Source of the DNA: Bacillota bacterium
GTDB taxonomy: Bacteria; Bacillota; Limnochordia; DTU087
DNA: 64,000 nucleotides
Assembly (NCBI GenBank): GCA_012798695.1
Contig: JAAZMR010000028.1
Span: 117,142-181,141 of the forward strand
Direction: 5' to 3'
The notes below the pieces were generated by a model that was not told the origin of the DNA, searched no databases, and saw nothing but the letters and a program-made list of their open reading frames with translations. Shown piece by piece: positions 55,391-63,807 of this stretch; within the stretch, counting starts at the first letter, position 1, and each line of letters starts with the position of its first letter. Position numbers and translations under genes: made by a program.

Positions 55391-55419
55391 ATTATATCAT
55401 AAAGATAAGGCCTTTACAA
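55391..55419 (-). promoter_or_regulatory. ftsH: Promoter of ftsH
   Basis: TTGTAA, a 17-base spacer and TATAAT on the minus strand, with a TG extension before the -10. It lies about 130 bases before the ftsH ATG. Confidence 0.7.
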
Positions 55420-55497
55420 CTGAATCTTGAAGAAATGCTTGTTGCCAAACCATCGACTGCTGCTCCCTAAAATACCCCAAACCCCCTATCCCGGGGC

Positions 55498-56985
55498 CTA
55501 GATTGAGCCGAGATTGGGCTGCTGAGTTTCAGCCTTCTCTACAGTAATCCGCAATACCTGCTGTGTTTTTTCGGTAATGCGCGTCCGATTAGCTTGATGT
55601 AATCCGACTACAGCTAGGATGCCCTTGGCATCAACTATACATGGTATCTGATCCCGACATCCTCTCGGGATTTTTTCATCGACAAACAGATCCTGCAACT
55701 TCTTAGAACCCGACATACCCAATGGCTGAAATCGGTCCCCCGGCCGCCGGCTGCGCACGTACAAAGGCAACTCCAGGGAGGCTAGATCCATGTCTGCCCA
55801 CCAAACCCCTAGCTCTTGCCATATGTTCCGCGGCTGTAAAGGGCTATCCTCTTTCCACCAAGCCGGTATTGTCGATAATATTTCCGTGTGAATCAAAAGG
55901 TTTGACTCTTCTACCATTGTACGGGAACCTAGTGGTAGGATGCAAGGGGACAACCCTTTCTCCTGTTTGATTTTTACCCTTCGAGCGAGAATCAAAACCT
56001 CATCCTGCAAGAATGCATCAATATTGCCGGGCAAAGTCCACCGCCAGCTGGGTGAATTCCCCTGAATGCATTTTTCCAGATGTTCCAAGCTAGCACCGGG
56101 CAGCCCTTGTTCTCGATGACTTACCCGACAATAAGCATGGTCGATCACTCGCTTGCGCAAAGCTGTAGGCAAAGCAAGCATTACCGGTAGGCTCAGCGCG
56201 ATTCGGCCTGAAGTTGAGTCAGTGACCGATTGTTCATAAGCTTCTATAGACAGCTTCTCCAAAAGTTGCCAGTCTTCTGATAAGATAGCAGCAGTGCGCA
56301 TCAAACCTGGTACTACGGCTGGATTCAGCTGTTTCATACGGGGTATGATTTCCCAACGGATATAATTGCGGCGGTATTCTGTGCTAAGGTTTGTGGCATC
56401 TTCCCGCCAGGGCAGGTCGTGGGATTGACAATATGCTTCGAGCCTCCATTTTTCCAGCTCAATCAAAGGTCTGATCACCCTATCTCTCACCGATGGCATA
56501 CCTGCCAAGCCCCGCAGCCCAGCACCCCTGATCAAGTTCATCAATACCGTCTCCGCCTGATCATCACCATGATGCCCCAAGGCAATGCGCTGGGCTTCTA
56601 CCTGATCCGCCAAGCGCTCATATAGCCCATAGCGGGCTATACGTCCTGCTTCCTCCTCAGTCAGACCGGTTGCACGTGCTCGCGCGGGAATATCCAGGGT
56701 TTCAACAAATACGGGAATCCCCAACTTCTCACCCACTGCTTCTACCAACTGGGCATCCTTGTCGGCTGCTTCGCCCCGAATACCATGATTGAGATGCGCG
56801 ATGTAAAGGCGTAGTTCCCATTCCTTCTGCAACCGCCACAAGACATGCAAAAGTGCCGTCGAGTCTATCCCTCCGGAAACACCTACGACGACACCATCTC
56901 GGGGCTTTAGCATATTATAACGCCTAATGGTCTTTACTACATCGAGGAGTATGTCAAATTGAGGGTTAGCAAAGGCTCCTCCCAT
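55498..56985 (-). CDS. tilS: tRNA(Ile)-lysidine synthase
   Basis: Modifies the wobble C of tRNA-Ile(CAU) to lysidine so that it reads AUA. From ATG 56985 it has 495 residues. The PP-loop motif VGVSGGIDSTALL lies near residue 40. Then come AHLNHGIRGEAADKDAQLVE, ALGHHGDDQAETVLMNLIRGAG, and a C-terminal domain ending near RSRRPGDRFQPLGMSGSKKL. The start has GAGG six bases upstream. It is transcribed behind spoIIE. Confidence 0.95.
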   Translation of the reverse strand: MGGAFANPQFDILLDVVKTIRRYNMLKPRDGVVVGVSGGIDSTALLHVLWRLQKEWELRLYIAHLNHGIRGEAADKDAQLVEAVGEKLGIPVFVETLDIPARARATGLTEEEAGRIARYGLYERLADQVEAQRIALGHHGDDQAETVLMNLIRGAGLRGLAGMPSVRDRVIRPLIELEKWRLEAYCQSHDLPWREDATNLSTEYRRNYIRWEIIPRMKQLNPAVVPGLMRTAAILSEDWQLLEKLSIEAYEQSVTDSTSGRIALSLPVMLALPTALRKRVIDHAYCRVSHREQGLPGASLEHLEKCIQGNSPSWRWTLPGNIDAFLQDEVLILARRVKIKQEKGLSPCILPLGSRTMVEESNLLIHTEILSTIPAWWKEDSPLQPRNIWQELGVWWADMDLASLELPLYVRSRRPGDRFQPLGMSGSKKLQDLFVDEKIPRGCRDQIPCIVDAKGILAVVGLHQANRTRITEKTQQVLRITVEKAETQQPNLGSI

Positions 56986-57115
56986 GGTTATCCTCACCAT
57001 CATCTGGAAGCTAATATTAGTCTAATGTCCCCTGCTTCCTCTTATTTCATTCCCCTCTATGCCGATGATTTCCTGCCACCCATGTTGCAGCTCCTTACTG
57101 CGCAAACCGCAGAAC

Positions 57116-59584
57116 TCAGGCTAGCTGGCGGTCATAGACCGGGATCTCATTAATGCCGGCCTCTTCCACGACATCCCCAGTACCAGTTCGCTTGCGTAAC
57201 ACCACACCCACCACTGTCATGTCGTCTTTAACCTCCCCTCCGGCAGCTGCTCGGGCATCTTCGACGATGAGGCTGGTAATAGTCTTCAAATCACGGTGAG
57301 GTGCTCTGCGGACGATGCGATTCAGCCATTCCTCATTCAGACCGGAGTATCCGTTGAGTATGCCATCGGTCATCATGAGGAGAATATCTCCATGCCGCCA
57401 AATCCTGATTTGTGGCTCCATCTCTACATTATTGAGAATACCTATGGGCAGCGTATTGGAGCGAACTACATCGATCCCACTGCTCCTGATCAGAAAACTT
57501 GGTGATGCGCCGATCTTGATGAATTCCAGCTCACCCGTATACAGGTCTGCAATCACTAGATCCACAGTGGCAAAAACCTCGTCTGCTGATCGCAAGAGCA
57601 GTACTGTATTGACAGTCCGCACCGCGAATTCCTCATCGAATCCGGCCTGCATCAGTTGTTTCAACATGGCTATGGTGGCAGTGCTCTCCAAGGCGGCCCT
57701 TGTCCCATGACCCATTCCGTCACTCAAGACGATGGCCAATTTCCCATCTCGGAGCCATACCTCTGAATGGGTATCTCCGGAAACGAAGCTGCCATCCTTG
57801 GCTACCTTCGCCGCCTCAATTTGCACATTATATGCCCGCTCAGGCAAGAGCACGAACTGGCAGCGGGCCCTGGGCAATATGTCTGTACACTCTCTCGTCC
57901 AGACGGAATACTTCTGTCCCAAAAGCCTCGAAACTATAACAGCTACCTTATCGCGGCAGGCTTGAATACCGCCACAGTGCTCCATCCGAATATAGATTTC
58001 CGGCTTACCTCCAGGGGTTTTGATTACTCGCAGAGAATCCAAAGGTACCCGTTGGCGGGTCAGGACCGTTCTTAGCTGTAGTTCCCATTCCTCACTGAAT
58101 TCCACATCCAATTCCATCTGGGTGGCAAAAGAGCGCATGATCTGAGAAAGGCCTTCCAACTGATTGGTGACTACTTCCTGACTCTCCTGTAAACGTCTTA
58201 GCCAAAATCTTTCCAAACGCATCATTTCAGTAACGGAATTGATGCTGGTGGTCAACTGATAGGGCTGCATGCAGTATTTGACGATCTCTTCAGGGAGGTC
58301 AGCAAACTGAATACGCGTGTTTATCTCTGCTATCGCCAAGAGGTCAACCATATCCCAATAGGTCTGATGGAAGCGATCTTCCCAGCAGGTACGAAAACCG
58401 GGACAGTCACTGCACGTTTTCCTAGTCAGAGACATGAGAAATTCATCATACCCGCGATCCGGCAGCTCTGGCCGACGGGGGATCTGAGTAAATGTGGCAG
58501 ATAATTCCTCAAATACCCGAGCGAAATCGTCCAATCGCTGATTCAGCATTTCTCGCAGCCGCTTGTTGGTCATCTCTTGGTTATGGCGCTGCTCTTTGGT
58601 ATGGGGAATACTGCGGGCTGCTCTCCGCAAAAATCTGGTGGGTACCAGAGAGAAACAGATTACCCCTACCGCCGATAGGGTCCAACGGGCAAATAAGCTG
58701 GCTGGCTCCAGGATAAACAAGGGCAGCAATAGATTAACGGTTACGAAAGCAAAGCAAATGCCGAGCTTGCGATATCCGGCTCCCAGGCCGATAAACAGCC
58801 CAAACACACCATATAGTCCAATCGACAGCAAATTACCACTGGTCAATGCGGTGAAGAAGCCCAGCAGCATACCTGCTGTGACTCCAACAACTAGCCCGCC
58901 AACATGGGTGGCTATCATCAGTAAAATGATCCCTACCAGCTCCTGCAGATGCAAGTTTCTCATATATGTATTGGTCAGCCCCAATAGGATCCCCACAAAA
59001 ACCAGGCTCAGGGCAACTAGCTCGGGATATGTCAGGGGGGCACCGACACGCTTCTTAGAAAGGTTAATCAGAGGTGTAAACAGGTTGCCTAGTGCCCAAA
59101 TAGCGACCAGGGTAGGCAACCAGAGGATAAATTCAGGCACCAACCAAGGAGCTAGTAGGAGCAGAGGAGGCACCAGTAAAACCGCGATGATAGCTAAGAC
59201 GTTATTGTACCCCAGGGACATTTTGCGACCCATAGGCCAGCTGACGATCCAGCAAGCAATTGTGCCAACCAACCCCCAATACTGGGCTGCCCCAGTTGGC
59301 AGCCGCGCGGCCATGCCATAAGATACGCATAATAGGATCACAAAACCGGCCAATGGGCCGTTGCGCTCCAGCATCACCGCAAACAAAGCCAGGCCAAATG
59401 GGTGAACCCCTGGAACCAAAGGGGCCCTGCCTAATAAATAGGCCACTAGACTAAAGATAGCCATCCTGCCGTGGATCGCCGCCATGACCATGTTGCGCAT
59501 CCAAACCCACATAAGGCGACCGAATCGCCCGAGTTTGGCCCCGATCCGCAGCCCACGGCCTCGGCTCTTCAGTTCACGTTTCAT
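57116..59584 (-). CDS. spoIIE: Stage II sporulation protein E (SpoIIE)
   Basis: A membrane PP2C phosphatase that dephosphorylates SpoIIAA and so activates sigma-F in the forespore. From ATG 59584 it has 822 residues, about the B. subtilis length (827). It has roughly ten N-terminal membrane helices, a central cytoplasmic region with CSDCPGFRTCW, and a C-terminal phosphatase with VLSDGMGHGTRAA and MMTDGILNGY (metal-binding Asp residues). A Spo0A-type promoter overlaps the 59644 start shown in the ORF track, so that start is rejected. This gene is the main evidence for sporulation here. Confidence 0.96.
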   Translation of the reverse strand: MKRELKSRGRGLRIGAKLGRFGRLMWVWMRNMVMAAIHGRMAIFSLVAYLLGRAPLVPGVHPFGLALFAVMLERNGPLAGFVILLCVSYGMAARLPTGAAQYWGLVGTIACWIVSWPMGRKMSLGYNNVLAIIAVLLVPPLLLLAPWLVPEFILWLPTLVAIWALGNLFTPLINLSKKRVGAPLTYPELVALSLVFVGILLGLTNTYMRNLHLQELVGIILLMIATHVGGLVVGVTAGMLLGFFTALTSGNLLSIGLYGVFGLFIGLGAGYRKLGICFAFVTVNLLLPLFILEPASLFARWTLSAVGVICFSLVPTRFLRRAARSIPHTKEQRHNQEMTNKRLREMLNQRLDDFARVFEELSATFTQIPRRPELPDRGYDEFLMSLTRKTCSDCPGFRTCWEDRFHQTYWDMVDLLAIAEINTRIQFADLPEEIVKYCMQPYQLTTSINSVTEMMRLERFWLRRLQESQEVVTNQLEGLSQIMRSFATQMELDVEFSEEWELQLRTVLTRQRVPLDSLRVIKTPGGKPEIYIRMEHCGGIQACRDKVAVIVSRLLGQKYSVWTRECTDILPRARCQFVLLPERAYNVQIEAAKVAKDGSFVSGDTHSEVWLRDGKLAIVLSDGMGHGTRAALESTATIAMLKQLMQAGFDEEFAVRTVNTVLLLRSADEVFATVDLVIADLYTGELEFIKIGASPSFLIRSSGIDVVRSNTLPIGILNNVEMEPQIRIWRHGDILLMMTDGILNGYSGLNEEWLNRIVRRAPHRDLKTITSLIVEDARAAAGGEVKDDMTVVGVVLRKRTGTGDVVEEAGINEIPVYDRQLA

Positions 59585-59642
59585 TGGCTTTCTTCCCTCT
59601 TTACTCTCACCTTTGGTACCATCTGGCAAAAGTATCACTGTC

Positions 59643-59676
59643 ATTATACCTGCTCAGACAGGTTGTCCATGTCGAA
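59643..59676 (-). promoter_or_regulatory. spoIIE: Spo0A-type promoter of spoIIE
   Basis: TATAAT on the minus strand at 59643-59648 and a perfect 0A box, TGTCGAA (read on the plus strand, 59670-59676), 21 bases upstream. Spo0A-P-activated sigma-A promoters show this unusual spacing and an overlapping 0A box. The start would lie about 50 bases before the spoIIE ATG. Confidence 0.65.
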
Positions 59677-59849
59677 CGGCTTAGATCTGAATTCTCAAGT
59701 TTTTCCCTCTCTTCTCTATTATTCTGGTATATTCCCTACACTTACAATACCATGTAGGTCGATACTAAATCTGGGCTGCCGAGCAGATGATCTTCCAGAA
59801 AAAACATGGCGATCTTAGGCCATGCTAGAGACTTAGCTTCATTTATCTA

Positions 59850-61289
59850 TCAGCCTCGCCTTAACCTACTCAGAGCCACGATCACTGCCACAAACTCCAA
59901 TCTACCCAACCACATGCCGGCTATCTGGGTAACTTTTAGAGTTGGGGCCATCTGTGGACCGGTAATCCCAACCGAGAGCCCCACAGTGCTCAAAGCTGAG
60001 GCAAACTCGACGCCCGCCTGAGCCAGAGGTACCCCATGCAGCATAAAAATGGTGGTGCCGGCGAGGAATGTGAGTACATATAGAAAGATGATCACCGCCA
60101 CATCCAGTAGTTCCTTATCTGATAAGGACTCTAACTCACCTTGTCGGTAAACAGCATGCCTCAGAACCACTCTCTCCGGATAGAGCCGATGGCGAACTGT
60201 CCAAACCGCCGCCTGCCAGAGAGCCACTAGGCGGGAAAGTTTGATACCTCCGGCAGTACCCCCCGTACCACCACCGGCTATCATGAGTAAGGTAAGGGCA
60301 AACAACGATAGATCGCTCCAGTGGGACAGACCCACAGTGCCAAATCCAGTGGTAGTACTTGCCGAAATTGCCTGAAAGGCAGCAATGCGCAGAGTGTGAG
60401 GTGAATTGCCGTACAAGACGCGGATTCCTAGATAGGTGAGTGGTATAAAAAGACCCAGCAAGATCAACAAGGCGGATATTTCGCTGTCTCGTAGGGCTCG
60501 CCAGCCTCTCTTTCGGTAGAAAGCATAATGAATCGCGAAATTGCTCGACCCCAGCAGCATCAACAAGGCTGTCACCAATTCCACTGAAACCTTGTCAAAA
60601 TAGCCAATGCTTTGCGTATGAGTGGAAAACCCACCGGCTGATAAGGCTGCCATGGCATGATTTATGCTATCGAAAAGACTCATTCCCACTAGTTTGTAAA
60701 GCCCTGTCCCGATTAATAGATAGAGACCATACATTTTCATAAACAGCCGAGTGGTATCTAAGATACTGGGAACCAGATGATCACTGCGCGCCTCTGCTTG
60801 GTACAGGCCAATTGCCTGAGGGCCGATCACTGCTGAAAGCATCAAGACGGCAAAGCCCGCACTCCCAAGATACTCCATGATGCTGCGCCACAAAAGGTAA
60901 ATGAGTGGAATGCCCTCTACCTGGGCAAACATGGTAAGCCCCGTCCCCGTCCACCCACTCATAGCTTCATATAGACTATCCAGCCAGAGCAGCTGACCCC
61001 CGAGCATGAAAGGCAGGCCTCCCAGCACCATGGCCAAAAGCCATCCCACACTCATGATCACAGCCGCTTCCTGTGAGGGCAGGGAATCATTGTCCGGTCC
61101 TGGCAAGATACGCCACAGGCTCCACCCTGCCAGGATACTGCCAATACCTGTACTCAAGAACGGTCCAGCATCACGCCAAGCAAGAGGTGTAAACAGAAAC
61201 ACCAAAAGTGGCGTGAGGAGAATCACCCCAATAGCAAGACTGAGCAGTCCCATATAGGACAGAATCCGTCGGTACTTCTGATTGGGCAC
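59850..61289 (-). CDS. trkH: TrkH-family potassium uptake channel protein
   Basis: A 479-residue K+ translocating subunit with four pore repeats. The selectivity-type segments are visible as SGWTGTGLTMFA, SAGGFSTHTQSIG, STTTGFGTVGLSHWSD and a final STVGLSVGITGPQM. A glycine-rich hinge GGGTGGTAGGIK lies in the third repeat. It is followed by no partner gene, but two TrkA-type regulators lie upstream on the same strand. Confidence 0.93.
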   Translation of the reverse strand: MPNQKYRRILSYMGLLSLAIGVILLTPLLVFLFTPLAWRDAGPFLSTGIGSILAGWSLWRILPGPDNDSLPSQEAAVIMSVGWLLAMVLGGLPFMLGGQLLWLDSLYEAMSGWTGTGLTMFAQVEGIPLIYLLWRSIMEYLGSAGFAVLMLSAVIGPQAIGLYQAEARSDHLVPSILDTTRLFMKMYGLYLLIGTGLYKLVGMSLFDSINHAMAALSAGGFSTHTQSIGYFDKVSVELVTALLMLLGSSNFAIHYAFYRKRGWRALRDSEISALLILLGLFIPLTYLGIRVLYGNSPHTLRIAAFQAISASTTTGFGTVGLSHWSDLSLFALTLLMIAGGGTGGTAGGIKLSRLVALWQAAVWTVRHRLYPERVVLRHAVYRQGELESLSDKELLDVAVIIFLYVLTFLAGTTIFMLHGVPLAQAGVEFASALSTVGLSVGITGPQMAPTLKVTQIAGMWLGRLEFVAVIVALSRLRRG

Positions 61290-61327
61290 GTCGGCAAAGC
61301 TCCCTTTCCCAGTTTCAATTTACTCAC

Positions 61328-61990
61328 TTAATGCCCTACCAGAGCTTTTTGCAGTTCGGCAGCCTGGTCTAGAGTGGAAATAGCTAGTACCCGGTCACCC
61401 GCATCAAATACGGTGTCTCCCCGAGGAATAATTACAGCCTCCCCCCTCAATACAGTGACCAAAACGCAGTTTCGAGGCAAGTTTGACGCTATACCTGCCA
61501 GCGATTTACCCACCGCCGGTGCATTATCTGGCAGGTTTACCTCGGCTATGGCCAGATTGCCCCGCTGAAAAGTCAGGAGGGTGCGGATGTCCTCTACTGA
61601 GACTTCCTGGTGAATCAGCTGAGCGATCACAGCCGTGCTGCTGACAGTCAGTGGTATGTTCAGGGCCCTAAAAACCGGCTCATTGCGGGGATTGTTGACT
61701 CTGGCTATGACCTTCGATACATGCAGGCGGTCCTGGACAATCTGGCTGGCAATCAGGTTAGCTTCATCCTTGCCGGTAGCTGCCACAAATACATCTGCTC
61801 GCCCAACCTGTGCATCTTCAAGGACCTTGAGCTTAACTATATCACCTGCTACTACAGTCACACCCAGATCCTCTGCCACCATCTCACATAGGCCCCGATC
61901 CTGTTCGATCAGGGTAATCTGATGATTATCCATCAGAGCTTTAGCCAGGTAATAGCCTACCTTCCCAGCACCGGCGATAACAATCTGCAC
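61328..61990 (-). CDS. TrkA-type K+ channel regulatory protein (second copy)
   Basis: A 220-residue single-unit TrkA/KtrA protein. The NAD-binding RCK N domain begins QIVIAGAGKVGYYLAKALMD and contains DVFVAATGKDEANLIAS. A TrkA-C domain forms the end. GTG 61990 follows GGGGG nine bases upstream; the track start at 62071 would add residues before the Rossmann strand. It directly precedes trkH. Confidence 0.92.
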   Translation of the reverse strand: MQIVIAGAGKVGYYLAKALMDNHQITLIEQDRGLCEMVAEDLGVTVVAGDIVKLKVLEDAQVGRADVFVAATGKDEANLIASQIVQDRLHVSKVIARVNNPRNEPVFRALNIPLTVSSTAVIAQLIHQEVSVEDIRTLLTFQRGNLAIAEVNLPDNAPAVGKSLAGIASNLPRNCVLVTVLRGEAVIIPRGDTVFDAGDRVLAISTLDQAAELQKALVGH

Positions 61991-62003
61991 CTGTAAATAC
62001 CCC

Positions 62004-62651
62004 CTAAATCTCCAGCCACTTGCGTTGCTTACCTGAATAATCCCTAGCCATGGCAACAATGACCTCATCATTTTCTTGGATAAGAGTATCTGGCTCAGGG
62101 ATCAGGGCTCCATAACTTCTGATTACCATGCCAATCACCAATTGACCAGGTGTGGATAGCTCGCCTACGGTTTTGCCCACGGCTCTATGTCTGACTCTGG
62201 TACGAGTCAACTCCAGCTTGTCTCGTTCCCATAGACAATATCGTTGGAAAGGGGTTGCTGCAATTAGGTGGTGGATCTCTTTTACTTCCCAATCGGTAGG
62301 GGAAATGGTTTTGATGCCGAAAAGACGATATAGTTCCTCGTTTTCCGTATCCGATACCCTAGCCACTATCTTGGGCACATGATATACAGAACGCGCTACC
62401 TGGGCTGCCATCAGGTTTGTGGCATCATTACCACTCACCACTACAAAGGCATCAGCTCGATCAGCTCCAGCCTTACGCTGTATGTCTACATCGATACCAT
62501 TGCCCAAGATCGTGATCCCGTTGAAAAGCGGGTTCAGTTGGTGAAACGCGGACGAATCTCGGTCAATTACCACCAAATTGTGCTTCTCTCTGGAAAAAAG
62601 GTTGGCAATAGTACTACCTAGTTTGCCACAGCCTACAATAACTAGATACAT
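62004..62651 (-). CDS. TrkA-type K+ channel regulatory protein (first copy)
   Basis: A 215-residue RCK-type protein: YLVIVGCGKLGSTIANLFSRE, DIQRKAGADRADAFVVVSGNDATNLMAAQVA, then a TrkA-C domain. ATG 62651 has AAGGGGC upstream. It lies 13 bases ahead of the second copy, so the two half-size units probably work together, like the two halves of E. coli TrkA. Confidence 0.92.
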   Translation of the reverse strand: MYLVIVGCGKLGSTIANLFSREKHNLVVIDRDSSAFHQLNPLFNGITILGNGIDVDIQRKAGADRADAFVVVSGNDATNLMAAQVARSVYHVPKIVARVSDTENEELYRLFGIKTISPTDWEVKEIHHLIAATPFQRYCLWERDKLELTRTRVRHRAVGKTVGELSTPGQLVIGMVIRSYGALIPEPDTLIQENDEVIVAMARDYSGKQRKWLEI

Positions 62652-62797
62652 ATAAGCGCCCCTTCCGATAGTATGCGCAAAAGGCAACCACCTAACCACG
62701 CATAAAGTGCTAAGTCGGCGGCCAGCAGTTTCGAATCAGAGGTAATTGGGTAGAGTTAGATAGAGACAATATGGAAAGCTGCAAAGAGGCGACCCAT

Positions 62798-63271
62798 ATG
62801 GAGAAATGCACACCAAAAGACCAATTAGGACAGGTAGAATTGATCGTTCCTCTACACGAGCGGTACCTGACCATCCCCCGATTAGCTTTAGGGGATGTGT
62901 TTGATAAAGCAGGATTAGATATTTGTGACATAGCAGGTTACAAAGTGGCACTTACCGAGGCCTGCCGCAACCTGATCTACTTCTCCTACCGCCATTTGGA
63001 GCCCCCCCGGTTAAGGGTGGCTTTTTCTACGGGACCTGACCGCATCATTGTACTGTGCATCGTCGAGGGCGAATGTTTTTGTGAAGAACGAGTCAAGACC
63101 CATCCCGCCCTCCACAGACAAGAAGCGGTCCAAGATCTAGACTTACTAGTCGTATCTTCACTTGTAGACCACTTGCGGACTGGTCTGCGCTTACTCAAAG
63201 GTCACTGCCTGGCTTTCGTGGAGCTCACCAAATTCCTGCAGGAGCCCCATCAAAGTACTAAAGAGCCGTAG
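62798..63271 (+). CDS. Degenerate RsbW/SpoIIAB-like ATPase-fold protein
   Basis: A 157-residue protein. VELIVPLHERYLTIPRLALGDVFDKAGLDICDIAGYKVALTEACRNLIYF resembles the N-terminal half of anti-sigma kinases (HATPase_c_2), including the N-box region KVALTEACRN. The expected glycine box (DxGxG) is absent; the next part reads IVLCIVEGECFCEE. It may have lost ATP binding and act as a binding protein. ATG 62798 has AGAGG eight bases upstream; the track's 62771 lacks one. Divergent from the trk genes. Confidence 0.5.
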   Translation: MEKCTPKDQLGQVELIVPLHERYLTIPRLALGDVFDKAGLDICDIAGYKVALTEACRNLIYFSYRHLEPPRLRVAFSTGPDRIIVLCIVEGECFCEERVKTHPALHRQEAVQDLDLLVVSSLVDHLRTGLRLLKGHCLAFVELTKFLQEPHQSTKEP

Positions 63272-63398
63272 CTTTCTTTTCACTCCACGCATAGATTTAT
63301 CATAAGGGGTTCCAGAATATCAAAGGGCTCCTTGGTAATTAGATGGGGTCTGCGATATCCATGAACAACCCTATACCATTGGTTGAGGAGGTGCCTCC

Positions 63399-63638
63399 AT
63401 GCATGATAAGATAACCGAGAAGCTGATTGATATAGAAACACTGCTTTTGCGTCATGAATATCGAGAGCTGGCGATGCGCACCAAAGCCATCCAGCTCAGC
63501 GAGAAAGTAAATCGCATCGTTAGGTTGAAACAGGAACAACTGCAGCTCTTGCACGACCTGCTGGCCGAGATGGACCGTTTTTCGATCAATGGACGCCCTG
63601 CCGGCAGTATGATAGTTGAGGGGAACTCCGATGCCTAA
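63399..63638 (+). CDS. Small helical protein of unknown function (79 aa)
   Basis: Begins with ATG 63399 behind GAGGAGG seven bases away. The sequence (KITEKLIDIETLLLRHEYRELAMRTKAIQLSEKVNRIVRLKQEQLQLLHDLLAEMDRF) is almost all helix with heptad-like hydrophobic spacing, suggesting a coiled coil. No family is recognised. It could be an adaptor to the neighbouring degenerate ATPase, by position only. Confidence 0.6.
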   Translation: MHDKITEKLIDIETLLLRHEYRELAMRTKAIQLSEKVNRIVRLKQEQLQLLHDLLAEMDRFSINGRPAGSMIVEGNSDA

Positions 63639-63664
63639 TCCTGAATTCACGACGAAAAACCCAT

Positions 63665-63701
63665 CAGACCTGGCCGCGGGACTCACTTGCAGCCAGGTCT
63701 G
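63665..63701 (+). terminator. Hairpin behind the 79-aa gene
   Basis: Perfect 10-bp stem CAGACCTGGC / GCCAGGTCTG, 27 bases beyond the stop. The U-tract is weak (ACCATTTCGATTCT). Confidence 0.5.
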
Positions 63702-63807
63702 ACCATTTCGATTCTAGAGCAACTTCCTATTCCAGCAGGAGACTCTTGAACAAATCTGTAAATATATAGTGGGAGACAGCAATACAACACAATCAGGGGG
63801 ACCGCTC

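Noticed and set aside
59584-59644. ORF-track start for spoIIE at 59644
   Set aside because: The -10 box TATAAT and the 0A box fall on or beside that start, so transcription begins downstream of it. ATG 59584 has a ribosome-binding site and restores the usual length.
740-62951. Many plus/minus ORFs of 60-150 codons opposite the named genes in the ORF track
   Set aside because: They are antisense or out-of-frame shadows of typA, lonA, selA, ftsH, spoIIE and others, and lack ribosome-binding sites or family motifs.
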